A DNA stretch of 64,000 nt from Rosellinia necatrix (Eukaryota > Ascomycota > Sordariomycetes > Xylariales > Xylariaceae), in assembly GCA_021209875.1 (NCBI GenBank), contig JAGYVD010000008.1, forward strand, positions 1,983,501-2,047,500. Reading direction: 5' to 3'. The translations under genes were made by a program, and so were the position numbers. Shown in pieces: positions 1 through 11,300 of this stretch (position 1 is its first letter; each line of letters begins with the position of its first letter). The notes under the pieces are model-generated. The model made no database searches. It saw only the letters and a program-made list of their open reading frames with translations, and was not told where the DNA came from.

Positions 1-359
1 GGTACGCAGGCGACTCGGATAATCTGGAAGGCAGAGGTAGAGCCTAAGGGTGGTGGGATGACCGTCGTTAACGTCGTCGTCGTTATCGTCGTCGTTGTCG
101 TCGATCGAGAAAAGTTGTTACAATAAGTAGGTAGCTAGCTGTGTACCCCGCGCCCATGATTCTACATTTTCTATTAGTGTGCCGTAAGAATGTGGATCTC
201 TACCAGGTTCGGTAGTGGGCAATGGTGGGGGGTGGCTGGACTGTGGCTGATGCAACCAGTCAGCTACGAGGTATTACGCATTTATGTACATAAATATGGA
301 GTACATGGATATGTTGGTATGTACCTATGTGCACAGGTGGATACGAATAAATCATTTAT
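1..359. other. Left GC-normal flank, no gene recognised
   Basis: Ordinary base composition, in sharp contrast to the AT-rich DNA that follows. No convincing coding region was seen on either strand. An open frame of 99 codons from 190 on the plus strand runs across the border into the transposable element and has no protein-like character, so it is not called. The flank is too short to show what gene neighbourhood the AT-rich block interrupts. Confidence 0.6.
61..105. repeat. Imperfect GTC/GTT triplet microsatellite
   Basis: Degenerate run of gtc, gtt and atc triplets on the plus strand. On the minus strand it would read as Asp/Asn-rich or Thr-rich in two frames, but neither frame has a start codon or a convincing extension, so I treat it as a simple repeat. 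Confidence 0.7.
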
Positions 360-3300
360 TGATTGGGTTCTACTAGGGTCAGGGCTCCACCACCCAACTT
401 CCTCTTCTATAACCTTAACTTTTAGGCATATTAGGCTTAAAATAGCTTTAAATTTGTTTATTAAAACAAAAGAAAAAATAATAGATTAAATATTTTAATA
501 TTAAAAAAATGTTTAAAAGCTGCAATAATATTATATTTATAATAATGTTTTTTGTTTTAAAGCTAATAATATAGCAAAAATATATAAATTAAAGCTTTAT
601 TTTTAATAATTATATAAATTAAATTTTTAATAATATAAATAATATTATAATTTTTAATTTATTATTAATTTATATTTATATTAAATTAAATTTATAATTT
701 TTTTAAAAACAAGCTAGAGCTAATATAATAAATATTTTTTATTTTTAAAAAAAAATTGTTTAATATAAGCTATATTTTTATTTATAACGTTTTAAATATA
801 AAAAAAAAAACTTTAATTAAACCGATTTAAATTTAAAATTAAATTAAATTTAATTTATTTAAAAAGCTTAAATTTAAATTTTAAGTTTATTAAAATATAT
901 AAGTTATTTTTTATAGTTTAATTAATAATAAGCTAGTTTTTAAAATTAATTAAAAATAAATTATAATAATATTTTATAATAATTTTAAATTAATAAATTT
1001 AATTAAATTATAAAAAAATATATATATTTTAAATATAATTATAATTTTATATATAAATTAAAAAAATATTATAATATAAATAATATTTTTAAATTAAAAA
1101 TATATAAAAATAATATTTTTATTTAAATATAAAATTTTTAATTTTATAATAATTTATATATAATTATTTAAATTATAATTATATATAGTTTTAATTATAA
1201 ATAATTTTATTTATATAATATATAAATTAAATTTAATATATAAATTAAAAATAATAATTTTTTGCAGCAGCTAATATAAAATATTATTTAATAATTTTAT
1301 ATATAATTATTTTATAATTAAATTAAAATTAAAAATAAAAATTTAATTATTTATTAATTATAGTTTTAAAATAATAAACTATATTAATTTAATAATAAAT
1401 TAAATTAAAAATAATTTATATTTAAATATATTTTATTAAAAAATAAACTTTATAATAAATAAAATAATTATAATTATATTAAAGCTAGCTTAATTTTATG
1501 CTGCTATAAGCATATATGCTGCTGTTATAAAAATATATATAAAAACTAGCTTATATTAAAAAAAGCTTAAAATAAATCGGCTGTTTTATAATTTAATTAT
1601 AATTTAATAATTTAATTAAAATTTAATTTATATTTATTTTAAAACAAATTAAAATATTATTAATTATTTAAATAATAATATTAGTTTTAAAACTATTATT
1701 TAAATTTATAATAAATATAATATTAAAGTTTAAAATTTTTAATTAAATAAACTTTTATTTATAGCTTTTTGTTTTTTTTAATTTAAATTTTAATAAAAAC
1801 ATTATAAAACTATTTAAATAATTTAAAAAGCTATTAATTAATATTTTATATTATAAAGCTTATTTAAACTATAAAAGCTATTTTAATTTAAGCTGTTTAA
1901 ATAATTTAAAATTAGCTAATAAAAATTATTTAATAATTAAATAATAAATTAAAACAGATTTAATATAAAATTAGATTATAAAATAAAGCAGCTCTGCAGG
2001 CCTGGTTTGTTTTTTTAAGCTTAGTTTTAAAATTTTTAAAAATAATGCTAAATATATTATTTATTTTTTTTAAAACAGTTTAATTAATAATTAAATTTAA
2101 TTTAAAATAATAACGCTTAAATATTTAATAATATAATAAATGTTTAATTTAGTTTAAGCCGCGGGCTTAAATATATATTTTATTAAAAAGATTTAAAAAT
2201 ATATTTTAATTAGTTTTAGTTATATTTTTATAATAAATACTGCTTAAATTTAAATAAAAATTAAAGTTTTTTATAAAAATTATTTTTGTTTAGTTTATAT
2301 ACAGCTTTTTTATTTTTAACTTATTTATTAAAAATTTATATTAAATTTTAAAAGTTTTTTTTAATTATATTAATAATATATTATTTAAACAATTTTATTT
2401 TTATAATATTTACGTTATATATTTAAAAATATTTAATATTTATTAAAAATATAATTATTTTTAAACATATTAAACTTAATTTTAAACTATAATAAAAACT
2501 ATAAAAGCATTTATATAAAAGTTTTTAATATTAAAATTAATATATTTTTAATATAAATATAATTTGCTAATAAAAAAACAAAAAAAAGCAAATTATATTT
2601 AAAATAATATTAAAACTGCAGATATTTTATAAAAAACTAAAAAGTCGCAGGTTATTTAAGCTTTTATATTATAATAATTTTAATTAGCAGAGCTTTTTTA
2701 TAATATATAAATATTACTGTTTAAATTTAATTTATAACTATTTTAATTATTATTTAAATATATAATATAAAACTTTATTTAATAATTTAACGTTTTAAAA
2801 ATTTTAATAAAATATTTATATTAAATATAAACAATTATTTAATTTATTATTTATTTATAAATGTTTTAAAATTAAAACTTAATAAATTTTAGTTTAAAAT
2901 AAAAATAAATATTTATAATTAATATATTATATTATTTATTTTTAAAAATTAAGCTTATAGTTATTTATGTTTTAAAAATAAAATATTATAAAATATTAAT
3001 ATTTTTAAAATTATAATAATTTAAATTATGTTTTAATATTAATATATATATTAAACATTTAATATTATAATTATTTATATAAATAATATAATTATATAAG
3101 CTGGTTTAATTAATATATTTATAAAAAAATTTTATTATTATATTTGCTCTATAAAATATTTATTTTAATTATATAAAATAATATCTGTTTTTAAAGCTGG
3201 CAGGTTATATTATAAAATAATAATTTAAGTAATATTTTATTTTAAGCTAAATTTATAATAATTATTAACTTATATTTTAATGAATAATTTTATTAAAAAT

Positions 3301-4659
3301 AATTTAATTTTATATTTTTAAACAAAATTTAAAATAATAATTTATTTTGTTTTAAAATAATTAAATTTATTTATTATATATAAATTTAATAAATTTAATT
3401 TAAAAATATATAACGTTATAATAAACTTATATAAAAATTAATATTTTAATTAAAACAAGCTAGTTTAGCTTATATTAATATAAACTTTTATTTTATATAT
3501 ATATAACTATATATTTAGTTTTTTATAACAGCTTTTTAAAGCTTAACTTTAAATAAATATATATTTATATTATATTTAATTTATATTAATTTATTTTTAA
3601 ACATATAAGTCTTTAAATATTTATATATTAAGTATTTAATTTAAAAAGCAGCATATTTTTTTTTATAAATAAAACAATTTTATTAAAGCTTTAATTTTAA
3701 AACAAGTTTTAATTAAATTAATATTAAATAAAACTATAATAAATAAAAACTTATATAATAAACTAATAATTAATATAGTTTTTATAATAGTTTAGCATAG
3801 CTTTTATAACTAAACAAAATTATATATAATAAATTTAACCTATAAAAGCTTTATAAATAAGCTGTTTTAAGCTTATTAAAATTATTAATTTAATTTTTAA
3901 TAAATAAAAACTATTTTTAAATATTATTACGCAAAATAAAAATACACAAGAAATATTTTAAAATATATGTAATAATAAACGCTATAAATAATTTATTATA
4001 TTTAATTATTTATATAGTAAATTTTTAAAATAAAATATTATTTTAATATATATATATAATTTTTATTATTTTTTATTTTATATATAACGTTTTTTAAAAA
4101 CTAAAACATTTTAAATTTTATAAAACCGCTTATTATATTTAAAAATTAATTATAATATATATTTAAATTATAATTTTAAATAAAACGCTGTTTAATATAT
4201 ATATAATATAAATATAAATAAAAGCAATATAAAACTTTTAAGCTGTTAAATATTAAATATAATAAAACGTTATTATAAAATATTTTTAGATAAAATATTA
4301 AAAACTAATAAAAATTTTATATTTAATATAAGCTTAAACTATTTTATATTATAAAAGCTAATAAAAATTAAACTTTAAATATATTTATTATTTTGTTTTA
4401 AAATTTATTTAATATTAAATTTATGTTAAATTTGTTTTTATTAATAAATAAATAAATATATTTAATATAAATATTAAATTTGTTATAAATTTATTTTTAA
4501 TTTTAATAAAATTTAACAGCAGTATATTTAATTAATTATATAATAAATTTGCAGCAAATTTACGTTAAACTATTAAATAAAAAAATATATATATTATTAT
4601 ATATTAAATTTTATTAAGTTTATAATAAAATATAAAATAATTAAATTATTTAAAAATAT

Positions 4660-4700
4660 TCCATATTATATATCCCCACTTAATGCCCAAACTACCGCGT
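4660..4700. other. RIP-escaped patch inside R1
   Basis: About 40 bp in the middle of R1 keep many cytosines (for example tccccacttaatgccc), while the matching R2 stretch near 28080-28130 has the same sequence with those cytosines changed to T. Sequence on both sides in R1 is fully AT-rich. It shows directly what the pre-RIP sequence of R looked like here. Confidence 0.75.
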
Positions 4701-4805
4701 ATTAAATTTAAGCTTAATTTATAACTAATTTATTTATTAATAGCTTTTAACGTTAAAACATTTAAAAAAAACTTTTATTAAGCAAATTTATATTTTTTTA
4801 TTATA

Positions 4806-4892
4806 ATTTTTATTATTTTTATTATTATTTATATTATTGTTTATATTATTATTATTATTATTATTATTCCTATTATTATTATTATTATTAAA
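4806..4892. repeat. ATT/TTA microsatellite in R1
   Basis: A run of tta/att triplets with a few interruptions. The counterpart in R2 is a taa run at about 27898-27960. Its presence at the same place in both arms supports the R1/R2 homology; it needs no function. Confidence 0.8.
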
Positions 4893-6192
4893 AACTTTTA
4901 TTACAGCAGTTTTTAAATTTATTTTTGCTTTAAATTTTAATTTTAAACTTTATTAATAATTTTATATAATAAAGCTTTATAATTAATATTAAATTTGTTA
5001 TAAATTTATAGCAGATTTTTATTTTAATATTTTAAAACGTTTTATAAATATTTAACGTAATATAATTATAACAAGCAGCTGCTTAAGCTTATATAAATAA
5101 ATTTTATTATTTTTTATTTTTATATTATTTATATTAATTTAACAGTAAATTAATATTAAATTTATTATATCTTAGTTTTAATAATTTATATTAAAATATT
5201 TATTTAAATAGTTTTTTTCAAGTTTTTATATAATATATATATTTAAAAGTTTATATATTAATATTATTTATATAAAAAACGTTTATAATTTATATAAGTT
5301 AATATTAAATTTATTTTAAATTATCACCATTAATTTTATTATATAAAATATATAATAAATATAATAAATTTAACGTTTAATTATTATAGCAGGCTTTTAA
5401 TTTATAATAAATTAGCCTTAAATTTAAAAAATTTGCTAAAAATTCATTTTATTATATAATTTTAATAACAGCAGGTTAAAAACTAGGGATAAATTAGCGC
5501 GTTTTTATTTAAAATTAAAAGCATTATTTTTATTAAAAGCTAAGCGTTAATATATTATTAACATTTTAAATTTAAAGCAAATTTATATTATATTATTATA
5601 TTTATTAAAAAAAATTATAAAAGCTAAAAAAAAACTTTTATTTATAAACTTAGCTATATTTTTTATTTTATTTAGCTAGCCCTGCTTAAAAATTTATTTA
5701 ATTATATCTAGTTATATATTGTTAATTTTTTTTGTTTTATAGACTAATTATATTTTTAATTTTTATTATTTTATTTATAAATAAAATAAACGTTTAAAAC
5801 ATAAGATTAAATATTTTTCCGGCTAGTTTTTAAGCTTAATTATATATTAAATTTAATATTAAAAATAAACATATATTTATTATATTTTTAGCTGCAGCTT
5901 TATATTAAAAATAATTTATATTAAACTTATGTTTTTTTTAAAATATATCTTCTTTATATTACATAATATATTTTATTAATAATATAAATAATTAAGTTTT
6001 ATTAAAATTAAAGCTTTATTATTTAACTTTTTTTTTTATAACTTTAATTTTTAAGCATATTAAGCTTAAAATAGCTTTAAATTTGTTTTATTTATTATTT
6101 AATAGCAACAAGCTATTAAAAAAATATAAGGTTTTTTTTTAATTAATAAATAGCATATATAACGCAGGGTATTTTTCCGGCTAGCTTTCTAG

Positions 6193-6352
6193 TAGAGTTT
6201 ACTAGGGGTAGTGTGGTTGAGTCTGTAAAAGTGTGATGTAGATTAGATGGAGGCTTCCGGTCCCGCAGGGACCAGAAGCCTTGTTAGGCTAGGTTACCTT
6301 ATCTAGCTAGCTTCGCTAGCTAGATAAGGAGCCCCCCTTCCTGACTGTGTCA
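6193..6352. mobile_element. 160-bp MITE-like insertion with 8-bp TSD
   Basis: A GC-normal island flanked by identical 8-bp repeats ctttctag (6185-6192 and 6353-6360). The matching place in R2 has one RIP-mutated copy of the 8-mer (19066-19073) and lacks the island, so this is an insertion specific to R1. An 8-bp target duplication is typical of hAT transposons, but the outermost bases do not form a clear terminal inverted repeat, so the family is open. A tRNA-derived SINE is an alternative: the part near 6212-6225 vaguely resembles a pol III A box. The insert shows no RIP, consistent with being too short or too few in copies to trigger it, or with a late arrival. Confidence 0.6.
6252..6329. 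repeat. Two strong hairpins inside the 160-bp insertion
   Basis: Hairpin 1 spans 6252-6280: two 6-bp paired segments separated by one mismatch, with a 3-base loop. Hairpin 2 spans 6297-6329: a perfect 15-bp stem (6297-6311 pairing with 6315-6329) around a ttc loop. Such fold-back structure is common in MITEs. No protein can be encoded here. Confidence 0.85.
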
Positions 6353-6523
6353 CTTTCTAGGCCTAACTACGTATTAAATTTAACGCTAAAAAATAAGCAT
6401 ATGTTTACTACACTTTTAGCTGCAGCTTTATATTAAAAACAACCTGTATTAAGCTTACGCTCTTTTTTAGAATACATGTTATTTATACTGCGTGGTATGC
6501 CCTGTTGGTGATATAGATATTAT

Positions 6524-6666
6524 GTTTAAAAGTTTTTTAAATTTATTATTTAGCAGACTTTTTATTTTATTAATTTTATTTGCTAAAATAGTTTAATTAA
6601 ATCAAACGATTAAGTTTATAAAACTTTTATAATATTTTATTAAACTGTTTTTAATATAAAAAGTTT
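6524..6666 (+). repeat. Direct repeat D, first copy
   Basis: Closely matches 8376-8512 in the same orientation, with almost only C/T and G/A differences (shared core atttattatttagcagac). The two copies enclose 1.7 kb. They could be terminal repeats of a small element or the trace of a deletion in a tandem array. After the first copy comes the T right-end sequence; after the second comes the T left end. Confidence 0.65.
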
Positions 6667-6668
6667 GG

Positions 6669-6852
6669 TAGGCATTAGATAGTTGGAAAAAGATAAGGAT
6701 TTAATTTAACTATTTATTTTTAAATAACTAATGTACAGCAATTACTAGAAGCTTTTAAAAAGAAAAGCTTTACTAAGGAAAGCTTTTTAAAAAAAGGCTT
6801 TTTAAAAGAAGGTTTTTAACAAGAGATAGTTTTTTTTAAAAATAGCTTTATA
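6669..6852 (+). repeat. Isolated copy of the right end of element T
   Basis: Matches the last 180 bp of T1 (17193-17376) and T2 (56965-57147), beginning taggcatta and ending near atagctttata. The body of T is missing before it, so this is an internally deleted or recombined remnant. It carries the same iterated aagctttt/aaggcttt motifs as the other two ends. Confidence 0.7.
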
Positions 6853-8375
6853 ATTGCTTTTTATATAAAAATATTAACGATTTTATTAATTATAAAAAGC
6901 TGGCGAAATAATAAAACGTAAAAAAAAAAAAGTATAACCGATTGTTGTTATTAAAAAAGCAGAAACAGCTGAAAATATAAACTAAAAAAAAAAAATATAA
7001 CTAAAAAAAAGCGTATATGTTATAAAAAAAATAAACCGAGAAAAAAAAGTATTGTTTACGTTATAAAAAACGTTTTTATAAAATCTATATAAAAAATAAA
7101 AGTCGACGGCAAGTCGCTGCTAAAAAAAAAAAAAAAATCGGCGGCTAAAAGTAATTTAGTGCAAGTTTAAAAGTAATTTAAAAAATGTCAGGCTAAAAAA
7201 AAAACCGGCAAGGTTGCAAAAATTAAGCTTTTAAGCTTTATAAAACTAAAACAAAAACTAAGCTTTTAAGTTTTATTAAAATGTTTAAATTTAAAATTAA
7301 ATTAAACTTTTAAGTTTTATAAAACTATCTGGCAAAAACTAAGCTTTTAAGTTTTATAAAGCTATCGGGCAAAAATTAAGCTTTTAAGTTTTATAAAAAT
7401 TAATAAAATAATAACAAAAGCAAATAAAATAAAATAAAATAAAAAAAAAAAATTGCTAATAAAAGCTTTATTATTTAATAAATACTTAGTAAATTATTTG
7501 TTATAACGATTTTATTTTATAAAAAAATAATAATTAAAATAAATAACTATTAAAAAAAAATTAAAACTAAATATAAAAACTATTAAAATAAATATTTAAA
7601 ATATAAAACTAACGTTATAAAAAAACGATTAAACAGCAGAAACAACAAATTAATAACAAGTTATAATTAATAATTGCTATAATATATAAAAAACAACAAT
7701 ATATAAATATTAAAATTAAACTAACGTTATTATTTTTTAAAAAAAACAATAAAAAAAAATCGTTAGTAATAAAAAAAAAATTATTAGCGACGAAGCAAAA
7801 ATTAAAAATAATAAAACAAAAAAAAAATTAAAAACAATAAAAAAAAAATATTAAATATTATTTAAACTTTACGTTTTAACGTTTTAAAAAGCTAAGCTAT
7901 GCTTAAAAATATTTATTATATTTAACAGCGTTTATTAGCTGTTTTTAATAATAATTTTTTTAAATTTAAACTTGTTTTAATAATTATTTGTTTTTAAATA
8001 GTTTTTATACCAGCAGATGTTTTTTTAGTTAAAAAAGTGTTTTTTGCTGCTGTTGTTTAAGCAGGCGTTATAATTAGTGCTGTTATAATTAATATTGTTA
8101 TAATTAATACTATTAATATTATAATTATTTATACCGCTGTTGTTATTATTATTAATGCTATATTTAATTAAATAGTTAGTAGCAGCGTAAAAATTATTAA
8201 AAAACTTTTACGTTCTGTTTAAATAGCTTTATTAATTTTACGATTAATAATTTTTAATTTTAAAAAAATGTTTAACGTAATATAATTATAATCTTGTACT
8301 TTTTTTTAATTTTATAATTTAAATATATAAAATAAAAATTTTAATAATTAATAACTAAATAGTTTTAATTATCGC
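6853..8375. other. Unassigned AT-rich segment between D repeats
   Basis: A-rich on the plus strand (many poly-A runs of 8-16 bases at 6900-7450), which may mark a Lys-rich former coding strand, but no frame is readable. No second copy in the window was noticed. It contains the short tandem repeat listed separately. Confidence 0.45.
7208..7402 (+). repeat. Tandem repeat of about 37 bp
   Basis: Four to five imperfect units around aagcttttaagttttataaa, most beginning caaaaa(c/t)taagc. The second unit is longer. Differences between units are largely C/T and G/A. No coding meaning can be assigned. Confidence 0.7.
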
Positions 8376-11300
8376 GTTTAAAAGTTTTTAAGTTTATTAT
8401 TTAGCAGACTTTTTATTTTGTTAATTTTATTTATTAAAATAGTTTAATTAAATAAAACGATTAAGTTTATAAAGCTTTTATAATATATTATTAAACTGCT
8501 TTTAATTTAAAACGTTTTTTTGCGATAAAAATAAAAAGTTAGCGCTGCTGCATTATTTTTTAAGTTTTAAAAGTGCTTATATAATTGCTTTATTATTTCG
8601 TGCTAAATATTTGTTATTATATTAACAGTTATTGCTAATTAATTGTTAATAGTTTTTAATTATTAAAACATAATCTTATATTAGCTTTTATATATAATAT
8701 TATTAAAAATATATTTATAAATCTTTTAGTATTAAAAGCGTTTATTATAGCTATAACGTAAAGTTTATAATATTAATTAATACGTTATAAAGTTCTAGCT
8801 GTTAAATTTATTTAGTTTAATTTTATATTAACGATGTTTAAATATTTAAGTTTTAAAGTTGTTTAAACGTTGTTTAAATAGCGCTACTAGTTTAAAACTA
8901 TTTAAAAAAAGTTTATATAGCGCTATTTATAAATTAAAGCTGTTAAATAACGGTCGGCTGTTTAAATATATTTTAAATTAAATAAAAAATAATAACTGTT
9001 TAATAAAAAATATTAATTTTATTATTTATATCGCTGTTTTAGCTACTTATAAAATTTATTATTTTTATTAATATAAAAAGTATTATTAGCGCAGTATTTA
9101 AATTATATTAATATTTTTATTAGCTTGTAAATATAATTTAACGTTTAATATTTTTACTAGTTTTTTTTGTTTAAATGTTTATAACAATAGCTTTATTGCT
9201 TTTTAAAATATTTTTAATATCGATAGTATTGTTTATAAAAACAGTAGCTTTATTAACAACCCGCGAAATATTTTTAACTTTATAATTAAAATGTTTTTTT
9301 TATCGAGATGTTTTTTTATTAAAATATTCTTTTTATTAAAATATTTTTATTATTAAAAAGTTTTTTATTTTTATTAACTGTTTTAATAAAAATAATAAAA
9401 ACAGTAACAATGTTTTTATTAAATTTATGTTGCTTAAAAAATAGTTTGTTTAAAAAAATATTAATTAAAAAGCTTTTAATATTATTAACTATTTAAATTC
9501 TATTTAAGCTAATAAAATTTAATTTAATTAAAAGCGTTTTAAAACTATATTTAGTACTGCTAAAAATTTTAAAACTTTTATATTTTTATAATTAAAATAT
9601 CGAAGTAATTTTAGTAACTATATAGTTATTTTTTAATTTTGTTTTATTATTTTTTAAGCTGCTTTTTAACTTTAAAATATAATTTAAATTTAAAAGTTGT
9701 TAATGTAGCGTTATTATAACCAGATTAATAATAACATAATTATTATTAATATTATTTTAAATTAAATATTGTTTAAAAACACGTTTTTAATATTTTTAAA
9801 AATCGGTAAACTTATAATTAATAAAGCATTATTTATTTAAGTTAGCCGGTTTTTATAATTATATTTTTTAATTTTACGTTAATTATAAATAAATAAAAAC
9901 CTAGGCTATTATTTTATTAATAACTAATTTATAATATTTTTATTAATTATATTTACAAGCGGTATTATAAAAAATCGGCTGTTATAATCGTTATTTTAAT
10001 TTAACTATTATAATAAAATATAAGTTCTAAGATTTTTTTAAATAAGCTTATTAATTTAGTTGTTATTTAAATTATTATTAAAAACAACGATTTAATCCTG
10101 GTTAATAGTAAGCCGGCAGATTATTTTTATAAATATTATTTTAAATAAAAAAATATATAAATAATATATTTATAAAGAAGTAATAAATTATAATATAAAC
10201 TATAATACGTTTATAAAATAATAATAAATTAAAATATTAAATAATAAATAAAATAGTATATATTAATAAAAAATAAAAGCTTTAATAAATAAAAAAAAAA
10301 AAGCTTTATATAAAAAAGTTTTGCGTATAATATATTATATGTTTAAAAAAAAGCAGAGTAAACAAATAATTGCTATTATACGCGTTAAACAAAATAAGCC
10401 AAATAAACAATTTAAATAAACAGGTTAAATATATTTATTATAAGTTATAAATTACGCGTAATAGTATTTATATATTAATAGTTAAAATAGTTTTTATTTA
10501 TTGCTAATCGCTTATTACTTCTGCTGTAAGTTTTATTTTTTTAACGCGTTTAACACGTATTTTTTTAAAAATAACCAGCTTTTTTTTATTAAAAGCTTTT
10601 ATTAGTTCGGCGGTGTTCTATATAAATAATATTTTAAAATACTATTTATTATATAAAGCCTTATATCTCTTCTCTTAAACAAAATATTCTAGTATTAAAT
10701 GTTTATTAGCTTTATTAATCCGTTAAACTAATATAGTTTTAATTTTATAAAAAATAAAATCGTTTATATTTTTTTTAATATATATATACTTAGGACGTTT
10801 TTTTTTTTAGTTAAAAAAGTCTAGTCTTAGCGGCGCTAAAAATAAATATATAATAAACACGACTTAATATATACGTTAATATTTAAAAAAGTTTAATTTA
10901 TATATTAGCTTATTTATTTTTTATAGTATAATAAATAGTTTTATCTGTTATTATAACTATTTTTGTAAAGGTTTTTAAACAGGTAGTATTTTTATATAAA
11001 TATAAAAAAATTTTTATTTATTTAAAATTAGATTAAATTATGCTTAATATTATAACAAATTTTTATATTAGCTGCTATAAATTAAATTGCTGTTTTTATA
11101 TTTTTTAATATAATTAGTAGTAAAATTAAAATTAATTAACTTATAAAATATTTTTATAATTAATAAAGAACTTTATAGTTTAAAGCTTAATACTACTTTA
11201 TTAAAACTTTTTTACTGCTACTAATTTAATATTATTAAAGTTATATTATAATGCTGAAATAATATTTATTTATAACGTTTTAAAAATATAATATAATAAT

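Larger units (their letters stand above)
360..5990 (+). mobile_element. Unidentified repeat element R, copy R1
   Basis: The left end (tgattgggttctactaggg) is GC-rich and marks the start of the AT block. The same end occurs reverse-complemented at 43097 (R2) and, RIP-mutated, at 5989. The whole element recurs in inverted orientation as R2, which lets R1 serve as the uninterrupted reference for the LTR-A and LTR-B insertions: single-copy empty sites at 5245-5249 (aaaag) and 4155-4159 (atata). The interior is too mutated to read any protein, and I saw neither terminal inverted repeats nor LTRs. The far end is taken where the sequence corresponding to atatagata at 6511-6519 recurs RIP-mutated, 5982-5990. 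Class unknown. Confidence 0.7.
5989..6519 (+). repeat. Miniature, internally deleted R in tandem with R1
   Basis: Starts with a RIP-mutated copy of the R left end (5989-6100 aligned with 360-475) and ends with a second copy of the R right end (6172-6519 aligned with 5811-5990, allowing for the inserted 160-bp element). The junction therefore reads R end, R start, short spacer, R end. The last 150 bp (tatgccctgttggtgatatag) are scarcely mutated. The same tandem exists in R2 (18907 to about 19440), so it predates the duplication of the arms. Confidence 0.65.

Noticed and set aside
190..489. 99-codon open frame on the plus strand
   Set aside because: It crosses from the GC-normal flank into the R1 end; the sequence is Trp/Gly/Tyr-rich and unlike a protein, and no splice or promoter context supports it.
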